Shown here one piece after another: positions 8,630-18,400 of a stretch of DNA of 64,000 nucleotides (position 1 is its first letter; every line of letters begins with the position of its first letter). This stretch comes from Paraprevotella xylaniphila YIT 11841 (GTDB lineage: Bacteria; Bacteroidota; Bacteroidia; Bacteroidales; Bacteroidaceae), in assembly GCF_000205165.1 (NCBI RefSeq), contig NZ_GL883837.1:147082-211081 (forward strand), written 5' to 3'. The position numbers and the translations under genes are program-made. The notes under the pieces were generated by a model, which was not told where the DNA came from, ran no database searches, and saw only the letters and a list, made by a program, of their open reading frames with translations.

Positions 8630-9577
8630 ATGTTTACCGTCATTTTGATTTTATGGGGCAGCGCGGCGATAGGCTACGTGCTGCGCCGCCATCCGTTCAG
8701 AGCCGTAGGACGGCTTACCACTTGGTCCGTATGGTTGCTGTTGTTCCTGATGGGATGCGAAGTCGGAGCCAATCCGGACCTGATTTCCCAATTGGGCACC
8801 TTGGGCTTGGAAGCCCTCATCCTTACCGTGGCTTCCTTCGCGGGCTGCATGGGACTGTCATGGGCTTTTTGGGAGTACCTCCAAAAACATCCGAAAAACA
8901 AAAACACGGGTCTCTCAAATTCCCTGTCAGAAGCAAGTTCCTCTCCCATTTCCCCGAAGCCCTCCATCCGGCAACAGACGGGCGAAAGCATGGTCATCGT
9001 AGGGTTCTTTGCCTTTGGAGTTTCGGGCACCCGCTTAGGCTGGATTCCCGTCCTGCCACCGGAAGCGGGATTCTACGCCCTCTGCCTGCTGTTGGGGTGC
9101 GTAGGATTCAGCATCGGGCAAAATGACGAGATGCGCCACGGCCTGCGGAAAATAGACAAGCGGCAAGCCTTATTGCCGGTCGTAACAGCCATCGGGACCT
9201 GGTTGGGGGCGATTTCCACTGCCCTGCTCATCCAACGGCACACCCCGGCTGACTGGTTGGCAGCGGGGTCGGGATTCGGCTATTATTCACTTTCGAGCAT
9301 CCTTATCACGGAAATGAGGGGAGCCGAACTGGGCACGATAGCCCTTATGTACAATATCTTCAGGGAACTGGCCGCACTCATCGGCGCCCCCCTGCTATAT
9401 CGCATGTTCGGGCCATTGGCTCCCATCAGCCAAGGCGGTGCCACCACGGGCGACACGACGCTCCCCATCATCGCCGGATGCTGCGGCAACCAGTTTGTCC
9501 CGCTTTCCATTTTCCACGGTTTTGCCCTCGATTTCACCGTCCCGTTTTTAGTTCCCTTTTTCTGTTCGCTGTCTTAA
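8630..9577 (+). CDS. LysO-family (DUF340) amino-acid exporter
   Basis: 315 residues from the ATG at 8630. The frame is open further upstream, but that extension is charged, unlike a membrane protein start, while MFTVILILWGSAAIGY is a typical first transmembrane segment. About eight membrane segments occur in two halves joined by a hydrophilic, Ser/Pro-rich linker (about residues 85-120). The second half carries the family-like stretches FGYYSLSSILITE and GGATTGDTTLPII. LysO of E. coli (YbjE) exports L-lysine; many relatives are split into two genes, whereas this one is single. Lysine export is inferred from the family. The gene is alone and ends at a bidirectional hairpin. Confidence 0.8.
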   Translation: MFTVILILWGSAAIGYVLRRHPFRAVGRLTTWSVWLLLFLMGCEVGANPDLISQLGTLGLEALILTVASFAGCMGLSWAFWEYLQKHPKNKNTGLSNSLSEASSSPISPKPSIRQQTGESMVIVGFFAFGVSGTRLGWIPVLPPEAGFYALCLLLGCVGFSIGQNDEMRHGLRKIDKRQALLPVVTAIGTWLGAISTALLIQRHTPADWLAAGSGFGYYSLSSILITEMRGAELGTIALMYNIFRELAALIGAPLLYRMFGPLAPISQGGATTGDTTLPIIAGCCGNQFVPLSIFHGFALDFTVPFLVPFFCSLS

Positions 9578-9589
9578 TCCTCCAAACAC

Positions 9590-9626
9590 AAAGGCGGGAC
9601 ATACTTGGATGGTATGCCCCGCCTTT
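9590..9626. terminator. Bidirectional terminator hairpin between convergent genes
   Basis: AAAGGCGGG (9590-9598) pairs with CCCGCCTTT (9618-9626), extended by ACATA/TATGC with one mismatch. It lies between the LysO gene and the last gene of the minus-strand T9SS/redox operon. Confidence 0.65.
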
Positions 9627-9655
9627 ATGAGGATAAGCCTGAAACCGGACCGTAA

Positions 9656-11524
9656 TTACTTCTTCAAAACTTTCACGACCTGCGTGCCTTCGTTTCCGGC
9701 AAATTGGAACACATAAATTCCTTTCTGCCATGAAGCTGCCGCAATATGGGCAGAACCGCCGGCAGACAAAGCGTAAGTACCCACGAGCTGTCCAGAAGTG
9801 GCATATACGTCCAAACGGTTGTACGAAGACGGATAAATCACGTCGAAACCTTCTCCCGCCGCCGTTACGTCCACCCGGCCGGAGGCATTGACTGCCTCTA
9901 CGGACAAAGCGTCGTCGGCAGCACTGCGATCTCCTTGGTAAATCGTCAGGTCACGCGAAAAGCCCTTATTATCCGTCAGCGTCAGCGTGGCACGGCGGCC
10001 TTTCACATTCCATGGCTTGGCCTGTGCCGTCATGCTGATAGCAAACAAATTGGATTTGCCTTCAGCTTCCACCGGCTGAGTCACTGTGAACCAATCGCCA
10101 TCCGAAGAATTAGACACGGTGGCCGATACCGTCACATCATTTGAAGCTCCACCCAACCAATCTAAAATCAAATATTTCTGAGTCTCACCGTCTATGCTAA
10201 AATCATAGTTTGTGTCTTGCACAAAATCGAGGCGCGCATTATCCTTGCACATAATCATATAAGGAGTAGCCACATACTGATGAATATCAAGAGAGCTAGC
10301 ATAATTGAAATCCACCACTTCGTTACCATTCTGAAGTTGCAACACATATTGGCACATTTGACCGGCATATTCCCCTTTCTTCGGCACATAATAGGCCGTA
10401 TTGCGCTCAGAATCCGTAAAGTCCATACGGTCCAACTGGGAAAGCAAAGCCCACTTCGTACCGTCCTGAGGCCCGTCTATCATAACATAGAAACTGCTGT
10501 TCACCAAACATTCCGGAGTTTCGGTATTCACGGCAACTTCCCAAACCCGCAAGGTAGTGGTGGAAAGGTCACGATCCAATTTAGCTTTCACGTCCTTGAA
10601 CTCTTTTACCAAGACCCATTCATCCTTTTTTGAATCGTATTCGGCCCAACTCACAGTAAAACGTTTCTTACCTAAATCCACAGTTGTCGGAGTCAACACA
10701 TAAAAATGAGTTCCCCACAAAACCACAGCCCCGTCCTTAGGCGCATCAAAAAGTTCCACATAAGCCGGTTGCGTATCCGTGTCCCATCCAAAAAGCATAT
10801 TACCGTTTCCCCACGGATCCGTAGGACTAAGGGCAGAATAAAAGGTATTCACAAACGGCTCAGCATCTACATCCACATTGTAAACGTAAGCCATTCCCGA
10901 AAGAGCTACCATACCCGGAAGGAACTTGGTCTGGTCTACATAATCCTGACTATACCCCATTTGATAAACAGAATCCACACCATTCATCGTAGCCGTCAGT
11001 TTCGGTGTATTCAAATATACCCCGTTGTTAGCAAAATAAGGATGCATCAATACGGTATCTTCCGAGAACTTGTCCCCATCGAAGTCCCACTCAAAAGCAC
11101 TAAAAGTACCTTCTTTGGAACGGTTGGCAAAATGGAGGTCACGGTCGGGATAACCCAAAATCCCCCTACGCGCATACACAACAGAGTCATCCTCCAATAT
11201 AGTCAATGCAAATCCGGGCACCAAATTATAATAGCCTGCATCTACAGAATAAAACGCACCGGGCTTAGAGGGGGTATCACGCGTCATTACATTGTACACA
11301 TCCACTGCCTCCTGCGTTTGCATCACACGAGGCGCAGCCAATCTGGCACCTTTCTGATTAATGGCATTCACCGGCGAAGCAGCCCGCAATGCTTTCAGAC
11401 TGGACGAAGACAAGTGCTGCTTGTGTGAAATATGCTCTCCCGCTACTGGTAATTGCGCTGCAACCGACAAAGCACAAACTGCCAACGCTGCGGAAAATGT
11501 CCCCTTTAAAATCTTATTATTCAT
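9656..11524 (-). CDS. Secreted T9SS-tailed protein with BACON-like domain
   Basis: 622 residues. The N-terminus is a signal peptide (MNNKILKGTFSAALAVCALSVAA). I do not recognise the central region (about 90-450), which looks all-beta. Residues about 465-530 resemble a BACON-type beta sandwich (WFTVTQP ... GRRATLTLTDN ... LTIYQGD). The last 75 residues match a type A T9SS sorting domain: LDVYATSGQLVGTY, then GIYVFQF and a VVKVLKK end. It should therefore be exported through the outer membrane and probably anchored on the surface. Fifth and last gene of the operon starting at 15301, 13 bases after its upstream neighbour. Its function is unknown. Confidence 0.8.
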   Translation of the reverse strand: MNNKILKGTFSAALAVCALSVAAQLPVAGEHISHKQHLSSSSLKALRAASPVNAINQKGARLAAPRVMQTQEAVDVYNVMTRDTPSKPGAFYSVDAGYYNLVPGFALTILEDDSVVYARRGILGYPDRDLHFANRSKEGTFSAFEWDFDGDKFSEDTVLMHPYFANNGVYLNTPKLTATMNGVDSVYQMGYSQDYVDQTKFLPGMVALSGMAYVYNVDVDAEPFVNTFYSALSPTDPWGNGNMLFGWDTDTQPAYVELFDAPKDGAVVLWGTHFYVLTPTTVDLGKKRFTVSWAEYDSKKDEWVLVKEFKDVKAKLDRDLSTTTLRVWEVAVNTETPECLVNSSFYVMIDGPQDGTKWALLSQLDRMDFTDSERNTAYYVPKKGEYAGQMCQYVLQLQNGNEVVDFNYASSLDIHQYVATPYMIMCKDNARLDFVQDTNYDFSIDGETQKYLILDWLGGASNDVTVSATVSNSSDGDWFTVTQPVEAEGKSNLFAISMTAQAKPWNVKGRRATLTLTDNKGFSRDLTIYQGDRSAADDALSVEAVNASGRVDVTAAGEGFDVIYPSSYNRLDVYATSGQLVGTYALSAGGSAHIAAASWQKGIYVFQFAGNEGTQVVKVLKK

Positions 11525-11537
11525 ACCTTTTTGCTTT

Positions 11538-12287
11538 TTACTGATTCAATACAATCTTTCCGCTCACCTTGCCGTCCGCACCTTCAATGCAATAAAGCCA
11601 CAACCCGGCAGAAAGGTTTTCTAATGAAATCTGCCCCTTGGCATTTTCCAATTCCTGCGACATTACCTTGCCACCATCCAGACCGTAAACGGAAAGTGTA
11701 CGACCTGCCGGTGACGCGAAATTGTAAGAAATGACATTACCACTGACTTTCACAGCCTTTTTCTTATCTGCCTGCACACCGTCTACCGAAAGAAGTTCAT
11801 CATCGTTGGTCATCACCAAAGTAAAATAAACTTTATCGGATTCTTTACCGGGCACCCATGCAGAAACCTGTACGCGTTTGGTAATTGTAATATCCGTTTC
11901 ACCGACTTTCCCAAAATATTCAATCAACAAGTCTTCCTCTTTTCCTGCAAACAACTTACAACGGTCATCATTCTTCAAAACCGTATAATTGTTTTCCGCA
12001 CTCGTATTGATACATCCCCCAAAAGCACAAAAATCGATGGTTGACTCATCCAAAGATTTCACTTCCACAGCAACATTTGTATTAGCATCCGAAGTCAAGT
12101 ATATTGGTGGGAAAAAGGCATATTGATTATCGTATTCCAAATAATCTTTATCATAGTCACCAAAATAGACCGTAGCCCCGTTCCCTATCTCCTGCGCACC
12201 GTAAGTGAGCTTCAGCGTCTGCGCCTCTATTCCCATTACGGCAAACAGCGATGCACATAAAATCGTAGAAATTTTTTTCATAATCAT
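11538..12287 (-). CDS. Secreted T9SS-tailed protein of unknown function
   Basis: 249 residues, of which the first two may be skipped in favour of the Met at 12281 (MKKISTILCASLFAVMGIEAQ, a signal peptide). A beta-rich domain covers about residues 23-175. The C-terminus (TLSVYGLDGGKVMSQ ... AGLWLYCIEG ... KIVLNQ) follows the T9SS sorting-domain pattern. Fourth gene of the operon, 24 bases after the Omp28-like gene and 13 before the next tailed protein. No enzyme motif is visible. Its position suggests a surface partner of the Omp28-like and barrel proteins. Confidence 0.75.
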   Translation of the reverse strand: MIMKKISTILCASLFAVMGIEAQTLKLTYGAQEIGNGATVYFGDYDKDYLEYDNQYAFFPPIYLTSDANTNVAVEVKSLDESTIDFCAFGGCINTSAENNYTVLKNDDRCKLFAGKEEDLLIEYFGKVGETDITITKRVQVSAWVPGKESDKVYFTLVMTNDDELLSVDGVQADKKKAVKVSGNVISYNFASPAGRTLSVYGLDGGKVMSQELENAKGQISLENLSAGLWLYCIEGADGKVSGKIVLNQ

Positions 12288-12311
12288 TTCATTTTATCTA
12301 TTAATACTTAA

Positions 12312-13106
12312 TCACTTTACTTCACACTCTACTGCTTGTAATACCCCGTCAGCTTCCGTATATACAAAACCCACGACAGAAAGATTCTCGACGTTCCATT
12401 CAGACTTAATCTGAACGCCCCGCTCAAAATCCAAGAACATGTCTTTTTGTAAGGAGACTTCTTCTCCTCCTACACCATTCACAGCACCACGGTAAACATG
12501 ATTATGCACATACTTCCGATCGGTCTGACGCCCGTTTCGCTGACGAGCCACAATACCATTCTCCGTCACCCAAAGCTGAAGTTTGGCATTCACAGTCACA
12601 CCCGGCTCCAAATGGACGCGGATGGCTATACTATCCTTCCCTACCACAGAATCGGCCTCAATGGAGAGCTGTACCTGGGTATCTTCAGCCAATGCATCAC
12701 GTACCGTCGTCGACCATTTGGAATAATCACAAAGTCCCCCTCTACGGTTCACAACTCCCGTTGGTAATGATACATTATCAGGATTGGCCCATTGCGACAA
12801 ATAGACATTGCCATCCGGTAACATCAACCCGCCTCTCGGATCCCCCTCCGGAATTCCAAAAACACTTGTTGCATGTACAGCCACAGCCACGACAGCATCT
12901 CCATATTGCTCCTTCAGACTGGCTACCACTTCATGGGCCGTAGGACAATTGGAGCAGTCCTGCCCGGTGAAGTCCTCCAACAAAACGTTACGTTTCACTT
13001 CCACATCACCCATGGAAATAAAGCGGTCTTGCTCGTCCACTTCGTCACAACCGGCCAAAGTCGCCAAGGCTACGAAAGCCCCCCATATATAGTTTTTTAC
13101 CTTCAT
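12312..13106 (-). CDS. Omp28-like lipoprotein with CxxC (thioredoxin-like) motif
   Basis: 264 residues. The lipobox LAGC puts the lipidated Cys at position 20. Residues 40-130 resemble a thioredoxin fold: VLLEDFTGQDCSNCP, with Cys51 and Cys54, then a helix and the strand AVVAVAVHA. The rest (about 150-264) looks like a beta sandwich, the known layout of Omp28-family outer membrane proteins, first described as a Porphyromonas gingivalis surface protein. A redox role is inferred from the CxxC motif and from the TlpA gene in the same operon. The gap to the barrel gene upstream is three bases, which suggests coupled translation. Confidence 0.82.
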   Translation of the reverse strand: MKVKNYIWGAFVALATLAGCDEVDEQDRFISMGDVEVKRNVLLEDFTGQDCSNCPTAHEVVASLKEQYGDAVVAVAVHATSVFGIPEGDPRGGLMLPDGNVYLSQWANPDNVSLPTGVVNRRGGLCDYSKWSTTVRDALAEDTQVQLSIEADSVVGKDSIAIRVHLEPGVTVNAKLQLWVTENGIVARQRNGRQTDRKYVHNHVYRGAVNGVGGEEVSLQKDMFLDFERGVQIKSEWNVENLSVVGFVYTEADGVLQAVECEVK

Positions 13107-13109
13107 GCG

Positions 13110-14777
13110 TTAAAAATTAAAGTTGTAAGACATCTGGAAACCGCGCGTGGCCGGTACATAACGGCAAACACCGCCGGAACAGTTGTAGCCCGCACGCGTG
13201 CGGCCATAACCGGCCATCAGGCGGTGCGCCTTGTAATTGAAGGTCACGGAACCCATATAATAATGCACGTTGCTCTCTCCGTTGTTCCACATGTCGCTCA
13301 CGGTAAACATGAAATACGGCAAAACGGAAAGTTCCAACAGCCCGTAGGTCCAATCACCTTCATCCTGCTTCGTAGCCAGATACTGGGCCTCGGCACGCAA
13401 GGTCAGTTTATTGTTGAACTGGTATTTACCTTCCGCCACCGCAATATGCGATTTAATCATGCCGTTATCTTCCTGACGGATGACCGCATCATTGAAACGT
13501 TGGTTCATGTACATCAAATTCAACTTGAAGGCTTTGGTCAGCTTCTTCTCCATCTGCACGTTGATGTCTTGATAATAGGTTTCTCCCCCCACCTTGAAGA
13601 ACTTGGACTTGTAGCCCTTCGTCCCGTAAAGGGAAGTACCCACGGCAGCATCCACATCTTCCTTGTCCAATGAACGCACATGGCTGAAATTCACTTTCAG
13701 CTTCGTGCCATACTTACCGCCCAACGGGGTACGGCGTGCAAAGTTATAGCCCACTTCTCCCTGAAACGCCCATTCGCCTCCCGCAGCCTGCGTGGCATAA
13801 GGATAAAGGGCTGCCAAAGCATAAGTATGTTGGTAGGCAAAAGCAGGCATATTATTGATAAACACCGAATTGCCGTTCATCGAACGTTGACTGCGATAGG
13901 CCATGTCCTCGCTACGCTTCACCTGCAACAGGGCACTCATGCCACGCCGGGAATAAGACCCCGACAACATGAGGGCATTGCCACGATGATAGATATACCC
14001 GTTGTCGAAAGACGGGTCCTGGCTTTTCCAGGCATATTCGGCCAACAAACTGTAATCGCCTTTTTGGAAACGTGAACGCACATCAAAGGCACTCACCATC
14101 TCTGGCAGGTTCAGACGGTAGTTCGTACCCGGCACGACGATGTCCTCGTCCTTTTCATGTTTCAGCACGTAAGAACCGCCCACCATCCAAGTGATGTTCT
14201 TGTCGCGCATCCGTGCCGAATATTGTTCCAAGTTCAATTCCAAATCGGCACCGCCGACCCATGAATCCTTGCTCCAATCCCAATAACGACGTTGCAGACC
14301 GCCCAACACTTTGAACGATACCCCCTTCAAACCGGTCACATTGACCCGTGCACCACGCAGGGAATTGTCGATACCCAAGCTACGTTCCTCATAGGTCCGG
14401 AACACAAAACCACTACCGAACTGGTCATAAAAGTCTCCGGCTGTAATATCCACCCCCTTCAACTTTCCTTTCACATAGATGTGGGGCACTCCCCATCCTT
14501 TGAAATCCGGCTCAAAACCGGGAAGAGGAAATTCCGTAAATTCCAACCGGGCACCCGCATCGACATACTTGCTCATCAGATTCAAGTCGGCATAAGTATT
14601 GGTCAGCCCCCAATCACTGTAAGTTCCGGTCCCGATTTTTTCATCTTCTTCCGGAATCAACACGTCGCTTTGCACGCTTCCGTGCAAAACGACCTTACGT
14701 CCACTTTCCTGCGCATTCGCAACAAAGGCCAACAGCCCTGCTCCACACAGCGCCATTGGCTTTAAGCTTATTTTCAT
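13110..14777 (-). CDS. DUF6029-type outer membrane beta-barrel protein
   Basis: 555 residues. The signal peptide ends at NAQ (about residue 23). The rest is a long series of alternating amphipathic strands with many aromatic residues (for example GSFVFRTYEERSLGIDNSLRG-type turns) and an aromatic C-terminus (QMSYNFNF), as expected for an outer membrane barrel. I assign it to the DUF6029 family from recall, without a search. It lies between TlpA (26 bases upstream) and the Omp28-like lipoprotein (three bases downstream), so it may be the outer membrane partner of these two. Transport or anchoring function is unknown. Confidence 0.72.
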   Translation of the reverse strand: MKISLKPMALCGAGLLAFVANAQESGRKVVLHGSVQSDVLIPEEDEKIGTGTYSDWGLTNTYADLNLMSKYVDAGARLEFTEFPLPGFEPDFKGWGVPHIYVKGKLKGVDITAGDFYDQFGSGFVFRTYEERSLGIDNSLRGARVNVTGLKGVSFKVLGGLQRRYWDWSKDSWVGGADLELNLEQYSARMRDKNITWMVGGSYVLKHEKDEDIVVPGTNYRLNLPEMVSAFDVRSRFQKGDYSLLAEYAWKSQDPSFDNGYIYHRGNALMLSGSYSRRGMSALLQVKRSEDMAYRSQRSMNGNSVFINNMPAFAYQHTYALAALYPYATQAAGGEWAFQGEVGYNFARRTPLGGKYGTKLKVNFSHVRSLDKEDVDAAVGTSLYGTKGYKSKFFKVGGETYYQDINVQMEKKLTKAFKLNLMYMNQRFNDAVIRQEDNGMIKSHIAVAEGKYQFNNKLTLRAEAQYLATKQDEGDWTYGLLELSVLPYFMFTVSDMWNNGESNVHYYMGSVTFNYKAHRLMAGYGRTRAGYNCSGGVCRYVPATRGFQMSYNFNF

Positions 14778-14803
14778 TATACCTTATTATATATTATAAC
14801 AGA

Positions 14804-15301
14804 TTATTTCCCGGCAATCAGCTCACGTATCTTTTCTATCAAATGACTTTCGGCACCTTCTGTATAACCGCTACGTGATTCGGCAATATTACCCTTACCA
14901 TCAATGATGAACACGTGGGGAATCATCTGTACCCCCATGGCACGACGAAACTCGCTATTGGGATCAAGCAACACCTCGTATTCCCATCCTTCGCCATCCA
15001 CCAATGGTTTTACCTTATTAATATTTTGGGCCTGATCGATAGAGACAGCAATGACCTTCATACCAGTCTCATCCTGCCAATCGGCATACTGCTCGCTAAT
15101 GGCTTTCAGCTCCCGATTACAAGGCTTACACCATGTAGCAAAAAAACTAATCACAAAAGGTTTTCCGTCATTACTTAACTTGGAAGTATCCACGGTCTTG
15201 CCTTCCAAATCTTTTAACTGGACAGAAGGCAACTGCGCACGAACCGCTGCCGCTACAAGCAGTAGGGTGCACAAGCTAAAGAATCTTACTAAAATCTTCA
15301 T
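14804..15301 (-). CDS. TlpA-like periplasmic thioredoxin
   Basis: 165 residues with a signal peptide (MKILVRFFSLCTLLLVAAAVRAQ) and one thioredoxin domain. The active site is FATWCKPC with Cys58 and Cys61, and the cis-Pro region is visible as MIPHVFIID. TlpA/ResA-type proteins keep periplasmic thiols reduced, usually with electrons from DsbD or CcdA; a DsbD homologue is encoded at 50680-52791. First gene of a five-gene operon with a beta barrel, an Omp28-like CxxC lipoprotein and two T9SS-tailed proteins, which suggests that the thiols it serves are in those envelope proteins. Confidence 0.9.
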   Translation of the reverse strand: MKILVRFFSLCTLLLVAAAVRAQLPSVQLKDLEGKTVDTSKLSNDGKPFVISFFATWCKPCNRELKAISEQYADWQDETGMKVIAVSIDQAQNINKVKPLVDGEGWEYEVLLDPNSEFRRAMGVQMIPHVFIIDGKGNIAESRSGYTEGAESHLIEKIRELIAGK

Positions 15302-15319
15302 CTATACAAGTTTTGATTG

Positions 15320-15327
15320 CAAAAATA
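15320..15327 (-). promoter_or_regulatory. Putative -7 element of the TlpA operon
   Basis: On the minus strand this reads TATTTTTG, matching TAnnTTTG, about 19 bases before the TlpA start codon. The surrounding 170 bases are very AT-rich and hold divergent promoters. Confidence 0.45.
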
Positions 15328-15400
15328 CTATTTTTTCTCAAAAAAAGCATTCTTTTAGCAAAAAAACTTTCCTAATTTTAAGAAAAATAGTTTTTTTATA

Positions 15401-15408
15401 TATCTTTG
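15401..15408 (+). promoter_or_regulatory. Putative -7 element of the 1260-residue protein gene
   Basis: TATCTTTG matches the Bacteroidetes -7 consensus and leaves a leader of about 65 AT-rich bases before the ATG at 15473. No convincing -33 element is seen. Confidence 0.45.
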
Positions 15409-15472
15409 CAGCCGGAAATCAGTTTTTTATTTCGAAAATATTTTTTATTTTAATAATTATCTATAACCAAAC

Positions 15473-18400
15473 ATGAAGAAAGGTCTATTAAAAATTGCCC
15501 TCTCAGTATTAGGAGCGGCGTTTTTTCTTTGCGCGAAAGCGCAAGGGGTTCCAGGAGCCTCCATTCATCCGTTTGTATTTGAAGATGTATCCATCCTTAC
15601 TAACATTTCAAACAACGGGAAATGGGCTACCGCTCATGGTACAGAGGAAAGCAAAACGATGTTTCCCAAACTTATCGACTTAAGCTCTAACCAAGTCACG
15701 GAACTGCTTACCGGCGAAGACTACTCCAACTTGACAAGCGCGGCCTATGACGTGACAGACGACGGTAGCATGGTGGCAGGAAGCTATGACGGCCAACCGG
15801 CTATCTATATCACAGCCCAAAAACGTTGGAGCATGTTGGCCGTACCCGACAGCTGTGTAGGTGGAGAAGTCACAGCCATCACCCCCGATGGCCATTACGC
15901 CGTGGGAAGGGGCCTATACGCAGATACTTACATGGAAGCTGTCGTCATGTGGGATTTACAACAGGACGGCCTGCTTCTCGATTTATCCGGCATTCCATTT
16001 GAAGACATGGTAGGCGAAAATAACAACCAACGCCGTCTGATAGGTGTAACCCCTGATGGAAATAAAGTATTAGGCTGCATATCATACAGCTACGTAAGCC
16101 CTGCCGGCATCTTCTTTTTTGTATATGACCGCCAAACCAAGAAGTGCCAGCCTATCGGTTTCGATACCACAACAGAAACAACAGAAGAAGGCCCTCAAAC
16201 GGTTTGGACACCGCGTGCCGAAGGACTTTATTTTATCAACTCAGCCAATCTCAGTGCTAACGGACGATATATCACAGGCGAAGCGTACATGGAAAATGAT
16301 GCAGCCAAAGGTTACGTTTACGACATAGAAACGGATAAATTCACCCTATACAGCGATGCACAAGATGACATGCCCGGTTTTACAGCATGCAGTAATGGAA
16401 TCGTGTTGGGTGCAACCCCTCCGACCAATCCTTATCGTGACTGGAGCGTGCGCGTGGGAGAATATTGGTATCCCATTTCTTTGATTCTCTCTCAACGTTA
16501 TGGCATCAACTTCTCTACGGAGACTAATTTTTCTAATACAGGAACACCGATAGCCACTAGCCTGGATGGCAAAAAAATCGTTGTATTCGTAGCTCCACAA
16601 AAAGAAAATTATATTTTGGAATTACCGGAGACCTTGGATGCAGCAACCACAGATATTGACTTATTAGGTAACTACATCGTCAATCCGAAGGCCGGAAGTG
16701 AATTCTCGTCTCTTAAAACCGTCACGTTTACATTCCCCTATGAAATAGAACTATTAGGAGACAAAAGCAATGTGACCTTTACGGACGAAAACGGGAAAAA
16801 AACGGGTACGATCTTAAGTCTTAAAACGGATGACAAGGATTTGAATATCAGCTTCCGCAGCACAAACCTGCAAGCAGGAGTGAAATATACCCTGACCCTT
16901 TCTGCCGGTACTATCGCCATCAAAGGCGACACGGAACGTAAAAACAAAGAGCTCTCCGTCACTTATACAGGACGTGATAATGTTCCGGTAAAAATGGTAT
17001 CTGCCACTCCGTATGAAAACACGGAAGTAAAACAGCTGAATTACACCAACAATCCTATAACCATAACGTTCGACACCCAATTATCCCTCAATGAGGACGC
17101 TATCGGTTACCTTTACAAAGACGACGAAACGACCCCGGACGGCACCTTACGTTTAGGAGTCACAGACAATAAATTATATGTGTTCCCTGTCACAGCCCGC
17201 AATTTGTTTAAGGGACACAACTACAAAGTGACGGTTCCTCGCAACGCGGTATATGACATCATGGGCAATAATGGTAATGACTCCATCACCTTGCACTACA
17301 TCGGCGGATTCGAACGCGAAGTAAGTTATGACAACGATACACTCTTCGTAGAGGATTTCAACAACGGGTTCACTAAGACCATGTTGTATGAAGGAGACCA
17401 TAATAAACCCACGGAGGAAATGCAAAAAATGGATTTCAACGATAGCGATAACTATCCTTGGACCATGGTACGCGATGAAGATGATCCCAATAACTATGCC
17501 GCTGCTTCCACTTCGTTGTATGACCCCGTCGGGAGGTCTGACGACTGGATGGTCACAGCGCATATCTATATCCCGGACGACAGATGTTATTTGCAATTTG
17601 ATGCCCAAAGTTTCCGGGAGAATAAAAAAGATAGCCTTTATGTATTGGTTTGGGTAACTGAAGATGAGTTTTCTTCAATGAACAGCGAACGTATCGCCAA
17701 GTTCAAAGCCGAATGCGACACCATATATGCCGGCATCGAAACTCCGGGAGACTATGAAGACTTCCTTGCCGGAGACTGGACGGAACACACGGCAAGCCTA
17801 CAACCTTATGCCGGCAAAAACATCTACATCGCTTTTGTCAACAGCAATGAAAACCAAAGTTGTGTATTCGTAGACAACCTTTTGGTGAGACAAGACCAAC
17901 AGTTCCAAATCAGCGTGACCACAGACCAAACGGTGGTAAAAGCCAAAGAGATAAAAATCAGTGGACAAATCAGAATCACGACACCAGACCACACTTACTC
18001 GACCTTGGAACTAACCTTGAAAGATTCTCAGGGAAACATGGTAGACCAAATTAGCGAAAGCAACCTGGAACTGAAAGAAAATGATAAGTATGACTTCTCC
18101 TTCGACAAGCCATTACCCTTGGTTATCGGCCAAGAAAACGAATATACTATCCTTGTCCAATTGGATGAAGAACAAAGTGAACCTCACTATTCAGTAAAGA
18201 ACCTGTCTTTCCAGACCGTTAAACGGGTTGTATTGGAAGAAGGTACCGGACAGGATTGTCCGAACTGTCCGCAAGGCATTCTGGCCATTGAAAATCTGGA
18301 AGATGTTTACGGCGACTTGTTCATCCCTGTAAGCCTTCATACTTATTCCGGTGACCCTTATGGAACTGGCTTTGAAAGCTATGCCGCATTCCTGAACATC